A DNA stretch of 64,000 bases from Aquatica leii. Taxonomy: Eukaryota > Arthropoda > Insecta > Coleoptera > Lampyridae. The notes beneath the pieces were generated by a model. The model had not been told where the DNA came from. It did not search any database and worked only from the letters and a program-made list of their open reading frames with translations. The stretch is taken from NCBI GenBank assembly GCA_035610365.1, contig CM069439.1, forward strand, positions 16,505,533 to 16,569,532, read 5' to 3'. Position 1 is the stretch's first letter. Every line of letters starts with the position of its first letter. Made by a program: the position numbers and the translations under genes. Below are positions 51,365 through 61,816 of the stretch, piece by piece.

Positions 51365-52160
51365 CGCAATACTGCTAGGAGGATCCACCCATAGAAGAAA
51401 ATAAAAGAGAAGACTTTCTTGTTTATGATGCAAAAACACAATCATTTATTATTCATGGTGTCAGACAAGCACCTGGATGTTATCAAGGATTCCAAGACTG
51501 CGGAAGAATAGATGAAAGCGCTTAAAGATATAAAATGAAAATGAAAAGAAGTAAAAGAAAATCAAAATTTTAATAGTGATTACAGTTTAAAAGCATCTAC
51601 GGGTTGTTTTGATTGTGAAGATAAAAATTATTTTACAGCACAGTGTCACAAGAAAACCATACAGAACAGATTTCATAGAGGAAGAGGATATAGGTTTAGA
51701 AGAAGTAGGGGAAGGTATCAAAATTTTTAAGCAAGAGAACAACATGTGAATGTTGCAGAAGAAATAGTACTCGTTGTAGCTAATGTATGTAATCAACAGA
51801 ATATTATGGACACCAATGTATTTGTGTTAGACAGCGGTGGAAAAATATGATGAAGATTAAAAAACTCGGTAATATTATTGCTTATTAGTATACATATAGC
51901 AAATAAACAAATTTTGCAATGTCATAAGAAAGATATTTTACAATAAAATGCAAAGGAAAGAAAATGGTGGTAGAATCAGTGATTGTGCCAGGTATTAAAC
52001 ATAACTTGCTTTCAGCGACAGCCCGAACTTCAGAAGGTCACAGAATAATAATTGGAAAAGATGAAACATCAATATGTAGTAAGAATTTTAAACTTATTTG
52101 TAAAAACTTGAATAGTCTTTTTATTTTAGCAATAGGCATTATAATACTTTTTTATCTTTA
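51365..52160 (+). pseudogene. Ty1/copia gag-protease fragment
   Basis: Remnant of a copia-type LTR retrotransposon polyprotein. Gag: VSDKHLDVIKDSKTAEE near 51460, then a zinc knuckle variant CFDCEDKNYFTAQCHKK near 51605 (the usual His is replaced by Phe or lies shifted) and an Arg/Gly-rich stretch (HRGRGYRFRRSRGRY). Protease: TNVFVLDSGG at about 51815-51840, with the catalytic Asp-Ser-Gly, then a broken segment. VVESVIVPGIKHNLLSATAR at 51967 is the typical V.YVPGL.HNLLS block at the C-terminal side of the protease. Stops and frameshifts throughout. Integrase, RT and LTRs were not seen. Lies within the leader of hAT copy B. Confidence 0.85.
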
Positions 52161-52230
52161 AAATATATTACGGTACCGGGTTTTGCATCCAAACTATGAT
52201 ACTAAACATGTCAGAATCTAAAAAAAATAA

Positions 52231-52410
52231 AGGACAAGAATCACTTGAAAAGATGTCACCCTGATGAAACAGGTAAAGATTTGAAATACTTTCAAATACT
52301 AAAAAATGAACTTCAAAAAAGACCCACGGTCAACAGAATATTCTTAAAGTATCTCGATACTTATAGCAAAATTAGGAAAACGGTCAGTGATGTAGTCGTA
52401 AACTTTTCAG
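52231..52410 (+). pseudogene. BED-finger end of ZBED-type transposase (copy B, N-terminal piece)
   Basis: DKNHLKRCHPDETGKDLKYF then LKNELQKRPTVNRIFLKY, clearly homologous to the copy A segment LQGHLRRCHPDKT...LKYFKTLKDKLQKQPTLDRMF. Only the distal half of the BED finger and the start of the linker remain. After about 52350 the similarity ends, and the opposite strand carries a different hAT remnant. Confidence 0.8.
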
Positions 52411-53420
52411 TGTAAGAACGCGAAACGAGTTTAGGACAATCTTGTTCATATTATTGAAAGCTCGCTCACACTCTAATAAACTGCAAGGCATGAGCTTAGG
52501 GCAATTTATCAGCGGGTTTAAATCCTTTGGAATAGTCGTGTTGTTTTCAAAATAATTTCTAAAGCTGTTTTTTATTTTGATTGGATTCAATCCGAATATT
52601 GCATATAGCTTTTCGATTTCAAGCTTACTGTATCCTATGCATTTGTTGAGAGGCCAGATAGTGCTTTTATTACTTACGATTCTGAAAGTAGTAAAATGTA
52701 TTTTTCTTTATGATTTTTTTTACTTACGGACGATGACTCGTTACTGCTTCTTGTAGTTAACAGTCTTTTTTTGAGGTTGTTAATTACACTTGATAGCAGT
52801 TGTTGATTATTAATAGCAGGTAATTTGCTATTGGTTATTAAAGAAATACCACAAAAGTTGTTCTTGACTACGGCTATGGTGGTCTCAAGGGTTTTAGTAC
52901 CAGGTTTGTTTTTGAGGGCTTCAAAAATGCTATGGATCTTTTAATGACTTTGTCAGCATAGACTATCGTCGTTTGTCTGCTTTCAAGACATTTTAAAATT
53001 ATTGTGAGCTCAATTAGTATTTCATATATGATTGCCAAATCTGATAGGAATTGAGATGATGTGACGCGTCTGATCAATTTATTGTACATGACTCGCTGAG
53101 TTATTTTCTTATCATCTTAGGCCTTTCTAAAATGAGAGTATAACGTTTGATATTCTTACCTTACGGCCGTTACGTTAACCAGCTAGCTATCTATGAAATC
53201 TAACTCATTAGCACATTTGAATCACTTACAGTTATTTCTATTATGTGGTTCAAACAGTGCCAAAAAACAATATTTGGAAACTGTTGTTTTACCTTTTTTA
53301 CGACGCCAGATTTTTTTTTGCTAACATGACACCAGCGCAATCTTTGAGAAATGCTACTAAATTCTCTTTTAGGTACTCTTTATCAAACTCATGTTTACTC
53401 AAACAACCTGTTATATTATT
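52384..53420 (-). pseudogene. KIAA1586-like hAT transposase fragment
   Basis: Runs right to left. At about 53420-53330: LSKHEFDKEYLKENLVAF and DCAGVMLAKK, the region normally reading ..ASDGASVMLGK. At 53089-52880: RRVTSSQFLSDLAIIYEILIEL, QTTIVYADKVIKR. At 52590-52390: SFRNYFENNTTIPKDL and the dimerisation-domain motif MPCSLLECERAFNNMNKIV, where ..CERAF.NMN.I is the hallmark of the hAT C-terminus. Between these blocks are frame changes, stops and deletions. It belongs to a different hAT lineage than the ZBED-type copies around it. Confidence 0.8.
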
Positions 53421-54322
53421 AGTAGTTCAGTCCGCGGGTATGAAAATTTCTCTTCAAGTATGAAATTTTTCTTTAGAATTCCCTACTTTTTCGTCGAAAT
53501 TGTTAAACTTTAGACAGCATATTTAACTACACTTTCTGTAAGACCATCGACGAGCTTTGTACTTTTACGCACGGGGCAACTTTCACCTTTAGATCGTTTC
53601 ACTCGAATATGCAATTACATTTTTAAGATTAAATCGGGGTAAATGGTGTCAATTTTTCTTTATTGGGAGTTTAATTTGACTGTGTGCTAATTGTCTGTAG
53701 CGGATTTTGGTACCCACTACATGTTTACCATTATCGCTGAATAACAAGTGGCATAGTTAGAAAGCTTTCATGACGTCACGTCATTGAAAACCTCAATTAT
53801 TATACACCGTCAAGTGTTGGAGACCTTCAGGATTATCCCTCTTTTAGATAAACTTCTACAAAAATTGAATGCTAAAGGGGACTTTTACTTGTGTTACCGC
53901 TATATCCCACAAAACCAAATAGGTTCCATAATAATGCTTTTAGAAGCATAGAGGCAGTATTGATATTACTGAAAGCCTTCCTGTAGCAGTAGAATGGTTT
54001 ATGTTTAGAGATAGGTTTTGACACTCCAGTAGAATGCTGTACAGTTAGTGCTTATAGAGTCCTATTAGACGTTGTACAAAAGCAGGCCAAAGGTAGAAGT
54101 TTTCACGTTCCATTAGAATGCTTTAAAATAGTGCCAATGTAGTACTTTCCTATGTTGTAGAATAGCATGACAAAGTTAACGACTAAAAGGTAATTGATTT
54201 GCATGCTTTTACAGGGTTTCAATAGCATATCATAAGAAACACAAAAAGCATGAAATGATTAGTTTTAAGTCATTTTTTATTAAGAAATTTGTACAGTATC
54301 TTTGTCTAAACTATAATAATTT

Positions 54323-54430
54323 TTAATCAATGGTTTGCGAATTTGTAGTTTGCTGCATCATCCTAATTATTTCATTTTTTAATCTCGCTTTGCCATGACG
54401 TAGCCATTGGAACACCTTCTCTAATAACAT
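54323..54430 (-). pseudogene. short unrecognised frame with amphipathic C-terminal look
   Basis: 35 codons beginning MLLEKVFQWLRHGKARLKNE and ending QQTTNSQTID, with upstream open sequence of protein-like composition in a neighbouring frame (EGVPMATSWQSEI overlaps it). It could be the last exon of a transposon-borne DNA-binding protein, but no family can be named. Confidence 0.25.
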
Positions 54431-54605
54431 CTATAGGAACTCCTTTGAATCAACTTTGGGTTAACTCTATAACAAAATTATGCGATTAATTATTTTTTAT
54501 TAACTATTATCAGTCGCATGCATTTTCACTAGATTCATATCAAAAATATGTTTCTTTTTATGAATAAAATAAATTTTTTATTACAATGTTTTTTAAGTTT
54601 AAGTC

Positions 54606-54625
54606 CGCAGGTTGGCCACCCCTGT
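54606..54625 (-). mobile_element. isolated hAT-type terminus
   Basis: Read on the minus strand, CAGGGGTGGCCAACCTGCGG, a terminus shared by many hAT elements. The partner end was not found. It may belong to the KIAA1586-like remnant on the same strand to its left, but the CCCACAAAACCA element overlaps that path, so the link is uncertain. Confidence 0.5.
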
Positions 54626-55209
54626 TCTAAAAAAATAACTGGATGCCAAGTAAAAAATAAACAATAACAATAAAGCGCTAAAACGTGGATAAGCTGATCG
54701 TACAAAAATAGATATGTCAATTGTTTCTTTTTGTACTTACTTTTACTTAAATCAGCAGAACTTCTAATAGCTTTTTCTTCTTTAATTCAGCACAAAAAAG
54801 AACACATTTACAAATATAGACTAAGCCCGAAGTCGTCTTCCTTTCGTAAACGTAAAACTGCATATACCCGTAATCGTATAAGTACTTACTTAGAAGCGTT
54901 TCTGGTGAATCAAACTCGGTAGTCGGAACATATCTCGTCACAATTCTCAGAAATCAAAGCATCTTATTTACATTTCCAGTATCAAACGCGAATGCATAGG
55001 TTTTTTATTGCATACATATCTTTATCAACAAAATTTAGATGTGGGCGTTTAATCTCTACAGGAAGTTATTTTTGTTTAGGTATTACAATTTAGCAACTTG
55101 TACAAACGGTTTTTTCTGATATTAAAAATTATATTTCTTTATCTCAAATAAAGAACGATTAAGCCGATTTTAGAGGTACTAAAACACTAAAAGAATGTTA
55201 TCATGTTAG

Positions 55210-55570
55210 TCGTAATACTTGAATTTCAATACATTGTCAAGGCTGCTATAAACACTTTATTTTTTATATCAATATAGAAGGCCTATAGGAGTGATTTTAA
55301 AGGAATCTTTTAGGGTACTTTATTCTCCTTCTATATGCATTGTTATAGAATCAATATGGGAACGCCATTAGGATGCTACATTTCTAATACTTTAGTGATT
55401 CCAATCAACTGCCAATTCTAAGGCTGCTATAAGCACTTCTTTTTTAAATTAAATATAGTATTCCTATAGAAGTGTTTTTAAAAGAATCTTTTAGAGTACT
55501 TTATTCTTCTTATATAGACATTCTTATAGAATACGTTTTAAATTAAGTGTGTTATTAGAAGTCCATACAC
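55210..55570. repeat. two tandem copies of a ~181-bp unit
   Basis: aaggctgctataa at 55239 recurs at 55420. It is followed in both copies by (t)aatatag-a--cctatag(g/a)agtg, aa(a/g)gaatcttttag.gtactttattct and ttcttatagaat-type words. The copies are roughly 80% alike by eye. Both lie in the right part of the element with CCCACAAAACCA ends. Confidence 0.75.
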
Positions 55571-56220
55571 AAACTACTATTGGAATGCTTTAGAAATGAA
55601 TATTTGGGAATGCTTATCGAACCTACATGGAACTTGTGGTTTTGTGGGATGCTTGGTTGTGTTGGATTTAATATTACTTTTTAGGCAACTCAAGTACGGA
55701 ACTAGCTAATCCCCGGCTGGATACAACGTAACTGTGAATATTGCTATTTCAATTTTTACGATTTGTACTTCGGTGGTCATGTCAATTATGACCGTACGTG
55801 CAATTTAGGTTAACACAATTAATAATAAGATCATTTTGTGCTTCACAAACTCATATGCAGTGCGCGTTAAGTCTCAAAGGCTTAAATTGTTTTGTTTGTC
55901 TACGATTTATAAAGTTTACGAATATAAATTCAGACGTTATGTTTATGTAAAAGTTTAGACCGACAGGGTCAGCTTATTGTACGGTGTGTTGCTCAGTATT
56001 CGGCGCAACTTATAATCGATTCGACCCACGTATAAATATTTGCGAAAACTTATATCTCTGTACATTCTTCATCTTCTGTGATAATTAAATATATATGTTC
56101 TGCGTTATTACTTCTGTGGTGTTATTTATTCTTTTCCAGCTACGGGTAGAGTTAGACGGTATCTCCCTAACTTAATCTTTCATCGTCATAGATTTATAAG
56201 GTATTTAAAATAAAATGTAC

Positions 56221-56930
56221 TCGTGTGTACACTGCGTCATCCATCCATCGACAAGTTGAATAATGGATTGCACGAATCTCTTTTATTAGTTTGTAATGCA
56301 GTAAACCAAAGAAAATGACGAGTACTTCCATTAATCTTATGTTCGACAAGGTTTTTTGAAAATATTTTATAGTTTTTTGATGCTATAGATCCAATTTTAA
56401 AACAAAATTTAATCAATGGAAACTAGGCATTGCCTATTTAACAGATTTTTTTACACAATTTAATGAAGTTATCTTGCAGTTACAAGGTGGAAATCTAAAT
56501 TAGATTAAAGCAACGTCCACCATTTCAAGGTTTTTTTCCAGAATTAAGCTAATGAAGTTACTAAATTCGTCACCAACAAACTACCAGAAAGACGACGTTT
56601 TAACCTACGTCCAATATTTAAATGTCCTTTATTCAAACTTTGAAACTAGGTGTAAAGCTGTTTTGACTATGGTAATACCACAGTGGATAACCAATCCATA
56701 TGGTGAAATTGAAAAACCGATGTCGTATTACAAAAAGAATCGATCGGAATAAGCACTAACGAAAAACTTAGGTACAGTTTAGAAATCGATATCAAAAATT
56801 CTGGTTTTAGCTTATCCCGTATGATGGAATGTTACAAAAACGTTTCTAATTGTTTTTCCATTCTGATACTAAGTGACAAGTGGTTTCAGCGCGGTTGCCA
56901 ATCTCGTTGCGGAAAAAAAATACAGATTTA
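56221..56930 (+). pseudogene. ZBED-type hAT transposase, C-terminal piece (copy B)
   Basis: Starts with CVHCVIH at 56225, the conserved W/C-xHCxxHR block of ZBED-type transposases, and continues in shifting frames. ENDEYFH, F.AIDPILKQNLINWKLGIAYLTDFF and QLQGGNL parallel copy A (ENDEHFHQLLLHTEVRW, KILKENLIKW, DIAYLTDLF). A cleaner part at 56552-56750 has ETRCKAVLTMVIPQWITNPY, matching the TMLIPPWIINPYG block of copy A. The tail is degraded after 56780. Inactive. Confidence 0.85.
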
Positions 56931-57119
56931 ATATCATTAAATAATTAAATTTATATTCTTAAAAGTGAGTAGCACTAAAGCAGTTGTCAAAAACACATTT
57001 AAAGTTGATAAAATTGCTAAAAATCGATATCAGTTAAGCAGGGGAGTCTACCAAAAATCAAAATACACGGCTAGATATGGATAACAAAAAAATTGAAAAG
57101 GGGTCTACGGGGGTCAATT

Positions 57120-59430
57120 TAATCGTTGAACAAATCAATATTTTTATTTTGTTTTTAACAATATCTATATATGCAGTTTTTTAGATTAAATGTATCAGTA
57201 ATTTAAATATAAATTATTAAGGCGAAATTTACACGGATGTAAATGTCATTATTATTATATTTATTATTATTATTATTGATATATTTTTTTATGTATATAT
57301 TGTTAGTGATTTTATAGTTTAAAGTTTAATTTAACAACAGTCTGTATACATTGAATTTACGTTTGCAGAGGTTCATTTACTTTTCTAGCAATTATTTGAA
57401 TATCGTTAAAATTTTCGTTCCTTTGAATTTAATTGATCTTTCGTTATTTCTTAAACTTTGCAAAAATGTTTAGATTTTCTTCTGGATTCAAGTTGCTTTT
57501 TGGCGTTGGTGTGTAATTAAACTTATTTGATTTTTAACGATGTTTCTTTTTTCTCGGATATTCGAAAAGTTGTATTTAGTTTGAGTTAATTAATTTTTAA
57601 CTGATATCACGTATAAAATGTCGGTTATCATCATCTAAGGTAAAGTAACAGTGTGACCTAAAATTAATTACACAGATTATTCTAAATTTGGAAATAGCCG
57701 TATGGGTATAAAGACACCTGTTGTTAATATGCATTATTTAATCGTTTAATCGTCTAGGAGCACCATATTATAACTCCTAACTGGATTACATGTGGCATCA
57801 GTTCGTCTATATATTATTAATTACATTACCATTATTAGTTCATATTTTTTACTAATTAGCTTTATTTCAGGCATCGGAAAATTTTGATTTATTTTTCAAT
57901 TAGATAATTGTATGAAACAGTGATTATCTGATTAAACGAAAACAAACCTATGAAACATTATATTACCAGCGGTTTTAACAAAAATTAAATGCGTATCGAA
58001 AAACGCTGTTGCAAAATCTTTTTTCAACTTGCAGCATAACGATTTTTTCTATTAAATATTTATAAATTGCATTTAAATAAAAAAATATTTAAATCAAATA
58101 TTTCTTTATTTATTACTTGAATCAATAGATTTATCATTTGATTTTCAGTTTATCGAAGTATTTATACTATATTTTTTCGTAGGTATTTTAATTTAACTAA
58201 AATTACTTCAACATAGCAAAATATAGTCTGCTAAAATTAGTATTATGCAAAAACGGCAATGTCGTTTAAAATTAGAAAATTAAACTTTTTATGCAGTAGG
58301 TATAATTATCTGTAATAAAACTTAAATGAATGGAGAGTGAAAAATAGGACTGATATGGGTTATAACTAAAAATATTATTTTAATTGTATTGACAACTGAA
58401 ATTAAAACTTAAATAAAATGTTAATACAATAATCTCAACTCCGTGATTAAAAATATTAAGTTTGTGAATAGTTTTAATGAATTTATGGACGGTAGAGTTT
58501 ATAAAAATAGGAGCAATTTCATTTCAGACTAAACCTATCCCTATTACTTAGTTCACTAACAATTTGGCGTAAAACGACATTTTTAAATTTAATTGGAAAT
58601 ACATTAAAAATATACAATAGAATTCTATAAATAACAACGCAGATACAAAAATACGTAGTAGATGGAGTTTCTCATATATTTGAAATCAATTGATTGTGAA
58701 AGGTGGACATATTCAAGTTGTCAAAATAATAATAAGGGTTTAGTTCTTATAGTACTTGGACAAACTACGGATGACGAATTTTCGTCTTTTCGTTGCTTTG
58801 AGTTCATATAAAAAAGATTTGGATTCCATAGTATAAAATATTCTGAAACTCAGATTTTGATTTACTCATTAATACTTTGGTAATTTCAAAATAAACATTT
58901 TTTAGTTATTGGCTTAGTTATGAAAAAAATTAAACCATATCTGTACCAAAAATGGGCAATACTTTTTATACAAAATTATAGATAAAACGCTACAAAATGT
59001 TAACAAGCATAGACGTAAGAAAAAAAAACAGCGTGCATAATTAATCGATTGTTTTGCAGCGTATGATGTAAAATCTGAATACAGACGACAAAGTGATGAA
59101 AATGAATGAAAAAAAATATATGTGCGTTTACTTCAACGAATTTGCAAATTTAGAAAAGTTATGTTTTGGTGTGGTGAACAAGAAAATATTTACATATGGG
59201 TAGTATTGTTATCAAAGCTTACCGTAATTTAACTGTTGCTTTTCTATAAATAAATAAAAAATATTTCTAATTTTAAAAGCGTTTGTTGGGGCAATAATGA
59301 TAAAAACTATGAAATTATGAGAATATGTGCAACATCTTAACCTGATAACAAAATTAAAAATACGACAGAACAGATTTTTCAAAATGTTTTAGTGCTCACA
59401 ATGGAAAAAAACATGATAATACTGGTTTCG
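57120..59430. other. AT-rich stretch without genes
   Basis: No coding or transposon structure recognised apart from a short (TTA)n microsatellite at about 57243-57284. Very A/T-rich throughout. Confidence 0.5.
57243..57284. repeat. TTA/ATT microsatellite
   Basis: Runs of attattatt with one interruption. Simple sequence only. Confidence 0.7.
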
Positions 59431-59433
59431 TTA

Positions 59434-60080
59434 AGGCCGATTCTCATTAGAGCATCACTAAGCAGCGCGTCGCAGCGCTGTGCGACGCAGCAAACTGTGG
59501 CAAGCAGCAGAATTTTGTAGGGGTATTCACACTTAAGCAGCGAAAATCAAGTCGTACCGGATTCATTTAGGTGTTTCCCGATTTCCCTCCAGATGTTATC
59601 CCTTCTAAGTTGGTTGCTGTAATTTCGATTACTCATATCATACAGTTCTTTATACTCGGACACAAGCACTATTAGTTTTTCCACTTTGTTGTCATTCAGC
59701 TTCGGCATTGTATATTAATTATCACTTTTTAAAACGAAAATTATTAGGGAACAAAGTTTAAAACTAAAAACAAAGAGCTATTACTACTGCAAATTCACAT
59801 ATATAATGAATTAAGAGTTAAAAATGACGAAACTACTGAATTCTGTTGCAAGCACATTCATGCCTGCTGCGTATTGATAACCAGCAAGCAGCGAAAGAAT
59901 GCTCACCCGACAATTCGAGTTTTGCTGCCTTCTGAGGTGACGCGAAGCGCTGCGCTGTGCTGCGCTGTCTTAGTGAGAACGGTTGCACTAAATAACCCGC
60001 TAACAATTATGAGCAGCAGTTTGCTGCGTCGCGCAGCGCTGCGACGCGCTGCTTACTGATGCTCTAATGAGAATCGGCCT
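59434..60080. mobile_element. PIF/Harbinger-type MITE with ~64-bp GC-rich inverted ends
   Basis: 647 bp flanked by TTA on both sides (59431-59433, 60081-60083), the usual TWA duplication of PIF/Harbinger. The ends are inverted repeats of ~64 bp with only about two mismatches, beginning AGGCCGATTCTCATTAGAGC and running into a GC-rich, partly self-palindromic block (gcagcgcgtcgcagcgctg). The inner part kept a MADF-coding exon on the minus strand, so it is a deletion derivative of an autonomous element, not a random MITE. The plus-strand frame over the right end is only the repeat read through. Confidence 0.95.
59547..59708 (-). CDS. MADF-domain exon fragment inside the Harbinger MITE
   Basis: 53 codons: MPKLNDNKVEKLIVLVSEYK, then ELYD, then YSNQLRRDNIWREIGKHL, ending in a stop. 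This is the first two-thirds of a MADF domain (LI..V..Y..LYD....Y....R....W..I...L), the DNA-binding protein that PIF/Harbinger elements encode beside the transposase. The rest of the protein is cut off where the element was deleted, just before the right-hand GC-rich repeat of that strand. No frameshift in what remains. Whether a peptide is made is unknown. Confidence 0.85.
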   Translation of the reverse strand: MPKLNDNKVEKLIVLVSEYKELYDMSNRNYSNQLRRDNIWREIGKHLNESGTT

Positions 60081-60089
60081 TTATAATAA

Positions 60090-61170
60090 AATTTACAGAT
60101 ATCGCAAATCTTGCAATTATCGGAAGGTGTTGAAAACAAACACAATATTACCTACGTAATATAATTAACAAGGTTTATTACAATTTTTAAAAATAAGAAT
60201 GCATACATAAATAATAAAAAAATAAAAAAACACAATAACTAGTATTCTAGGTACATATTAAACGAGAATATGGTCGTATGATAAATCACCAATTGTTTGT
60301 ATTTAACATTTGTCCATGAAATGCCTAAGATTTGTTTCCCATAACCTCTTGATCGTGGGAAGATGATGAATCAGCAACACCAATGACGTATAGAGAATTT
60401 TTTGTCATAAAAAATTATAAGCAAGACCGTTCATTATCCAGAATTGCTGCGCGCTGATAAAAAATAGCTTCCAGTGACATATCTAAAGAGAAACCCGATT
60501 GCGTTATCTTTAATCCATGCACTCGAACAAACATCATGGCATGTAAATAGGTCGGCGTCACTAATATTTCTATTTTTGTCACAAGCATGTTATGCGAGGA
60601 AACCTCGAAAAATTGTGATTGACGTCCACTGACTCATTTTCTGCTGGCTTAGATACGTTTGAAAGCATTCGGATAAAGGTAAAATTTTTTCTAGACACAA
60701 TCAATTTTAGAGACAAAGTGGAACTTTCAGAAATTAAGCCAGACTTTGATCGAATACGCTTAGATTAAATAAATCATTCAATGATTAAATAAACAATTTA
60801 TATCGCGTAATTCCCGACAATTGCTTCACCACACTCTAACCACCTAGTTGTTGCGCATTTTTAAAATAACAACAAAACTAAATGATTCTTGGATTTTACC
60901 CGAGTTTTATGGCGGTTCACAGTTCTACAGTTTCTAAGGTTATGACACGATTCGAGCTACGTTGCCACATCCTTTCAGATGTAAAAGTTGCAAAGTGGAG
61001 ATTTCATCTTTGGAAATGTACATCCACAGTTTAAAAATTGAATTCTTTTTAACAGTTTGTCGCGTTCGCGATTCCTTGTCATATCTAAAGAAAACAGCAG
61101 ATTGGACTCGCAATAAAAACATTTTACGACGCGAAATAATTGACATGCATTTTTATTAAATTCTGTTTTT
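60090..61170 (+). repeat. family R repeat, copy 2 (uninterrupted, shorter)
   Basis: Matches copy 1 at 5550-6028 and 8036-8610 as one continuous ~1.08 kb block. The two halves meet at ctatttttgtcacaagcatg (about 60569-60588). It lacks the ~578 bp that carry the split unknown ORF in copy 1. Its left end starts within ~10 bp of the Harbinger target duplication. Minus-strand frames at 60940-61211 have protein-like but unrecognised content (KLWMYISKDEISTLQLLHLK). Confidence 0.8.
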
Positions 61171-61236
61171 TTACCGATTCTGCAATTTTTAATCCTATTA
61201 ATATTAAACAAATGCGCTACTGACTATGAAAAAGCA

Positions 61237-61302
61237 TTAACCCTCGGATGACTGAGTTCGTTTCATAACACGAAGAACTATGTGGGGTCATATTTGACCC
61301 CA
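61237..61302 (+). mobile_element. piggyBac-type terminus at TTAA with GGGTCA hairpin
   Basis: TTAA at 61237-61240 is followed by CCCTCGGATGACTGAG and, 40 bp in, by the perfect hairpin TGGGGTCA-TATT-TGACCCCA (61283-61302). TTAA plus CCC, with an internal GGGTCA palindrome, is a common arrangement at ends of insect piggyBac-like elements. It could be one end of the element whose transposase lies at 63.3-64 kb on the minus strand. If so, the Penelope-like fragment between them inserted into it. Confidence 0.55.
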
Positions 61303-61469
61303 ACAATTTTTCATGTAATAGAATGGACTAGAATTGTTGAATATATATATAGATATATAGTTCGTAAATATAAAGCGTTTTTGACCTCCTAATGCTTGAT
61401 TAAACTAAGATTGGTAAACCCTTTATTTTGTAGGAGTGGCTATAAAAACTACTTTATAAGTTTTCTTAG

Positions 61470-61516
61470 GGCGACGTTTCGTGGAACGGTTGTGTCCACT
61501 TTTTCAGGCCAACTGA
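61470..61516 (-). ncRNA. hammerhead-ribozyme-like motif (candidate)
   Basis: On the minus strand: CTGAAAAA, stem GTGGA...TCCAC with a ~9-nt loop, GAAAC, GTC. The order CUGA, stem II, GAAAC, GUC is that of the minimal hammerheads known from Penelope-like elements. The core CUGAUGA is altered at two or more positions here, so it is probably inactive, or the match is partly chance. Confidence 0.35.
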
Positions 61517-61816
61517 ATTTATTAAAAAGAAAACAACATAAGTAAAAACGCAGTTACAATTCGGTGAGAGCTACAAATTTATCTTCTACTTATTATAAAT
61601 GCTGTTTGATAATTATAGATGATTACTTACGGAAAACAAATACACAGTAGAATGGTCCGCAAACAACGTCATTAATACAAAATTAATAAATAACAAAAAA
61701 TAATTAATGTAAAAATACACAAAAACCACTACAAACTAAATCACTAACAAACAATTTTATGGTCGTGTGATATAAAATATGAGCAATGATAAGATAACCC
61801 AAAATATACCTAAGGT

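Larger units (their letters stand above)
53906..55648. mobile_element. unclassified element with CCCACAAAACCA inverted ends
   Basis: The left end (t)cccacaaaaccaaataggttccat and the right end (other strand) (a)tcccacaaaaccacaagttccat are imperfect inverted repeats. Both terminal thirds are dense in tagaatgct/agaagcat-type words (for example 53935, 53988, 54029, 54112, and 55580 onward) and contain a 181-bp tandem duplication near the right end. The middle is AT-rich, with one short minus-strand frame. No target duplication was evident. The superfamily is not clear. Confidence 0.55.
50575..57115 (+). mobile_element. ZBED-type hAT element, copy B, broken by later insertions
   Basis: The left terminus CAGTGGTTCCCAAAGTGGTC at 50575 matches the end of copy A, and the following ~600 bp (50575-51200) are a diverged copy of the leader of copy A: cataatgatata.cagtatcat, gcactgacttgttTaattgg-like, aaatacgaatgtgagac. 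Transposase pieces appear at 52.23-52.41 kb (end of BED finger) and 56.22-56.93 kb (C-terminal third), both on the plus strand. The right end is marked only by ggggtctacgggggtc at 57099-57114, matching the subterminal words. The ~3.8 kb between the pieces holds unrelated insertions. Joining them as one element is inference from order and orientation. Confidence 0.7.

Noticed and set aside
59874..60059. Plus-strand 61-codon frame over the right end of the Harbinger MITE
   Set aside because: It is the GC-rich terminal repeat read through; the real coding remnant is on the other strand.
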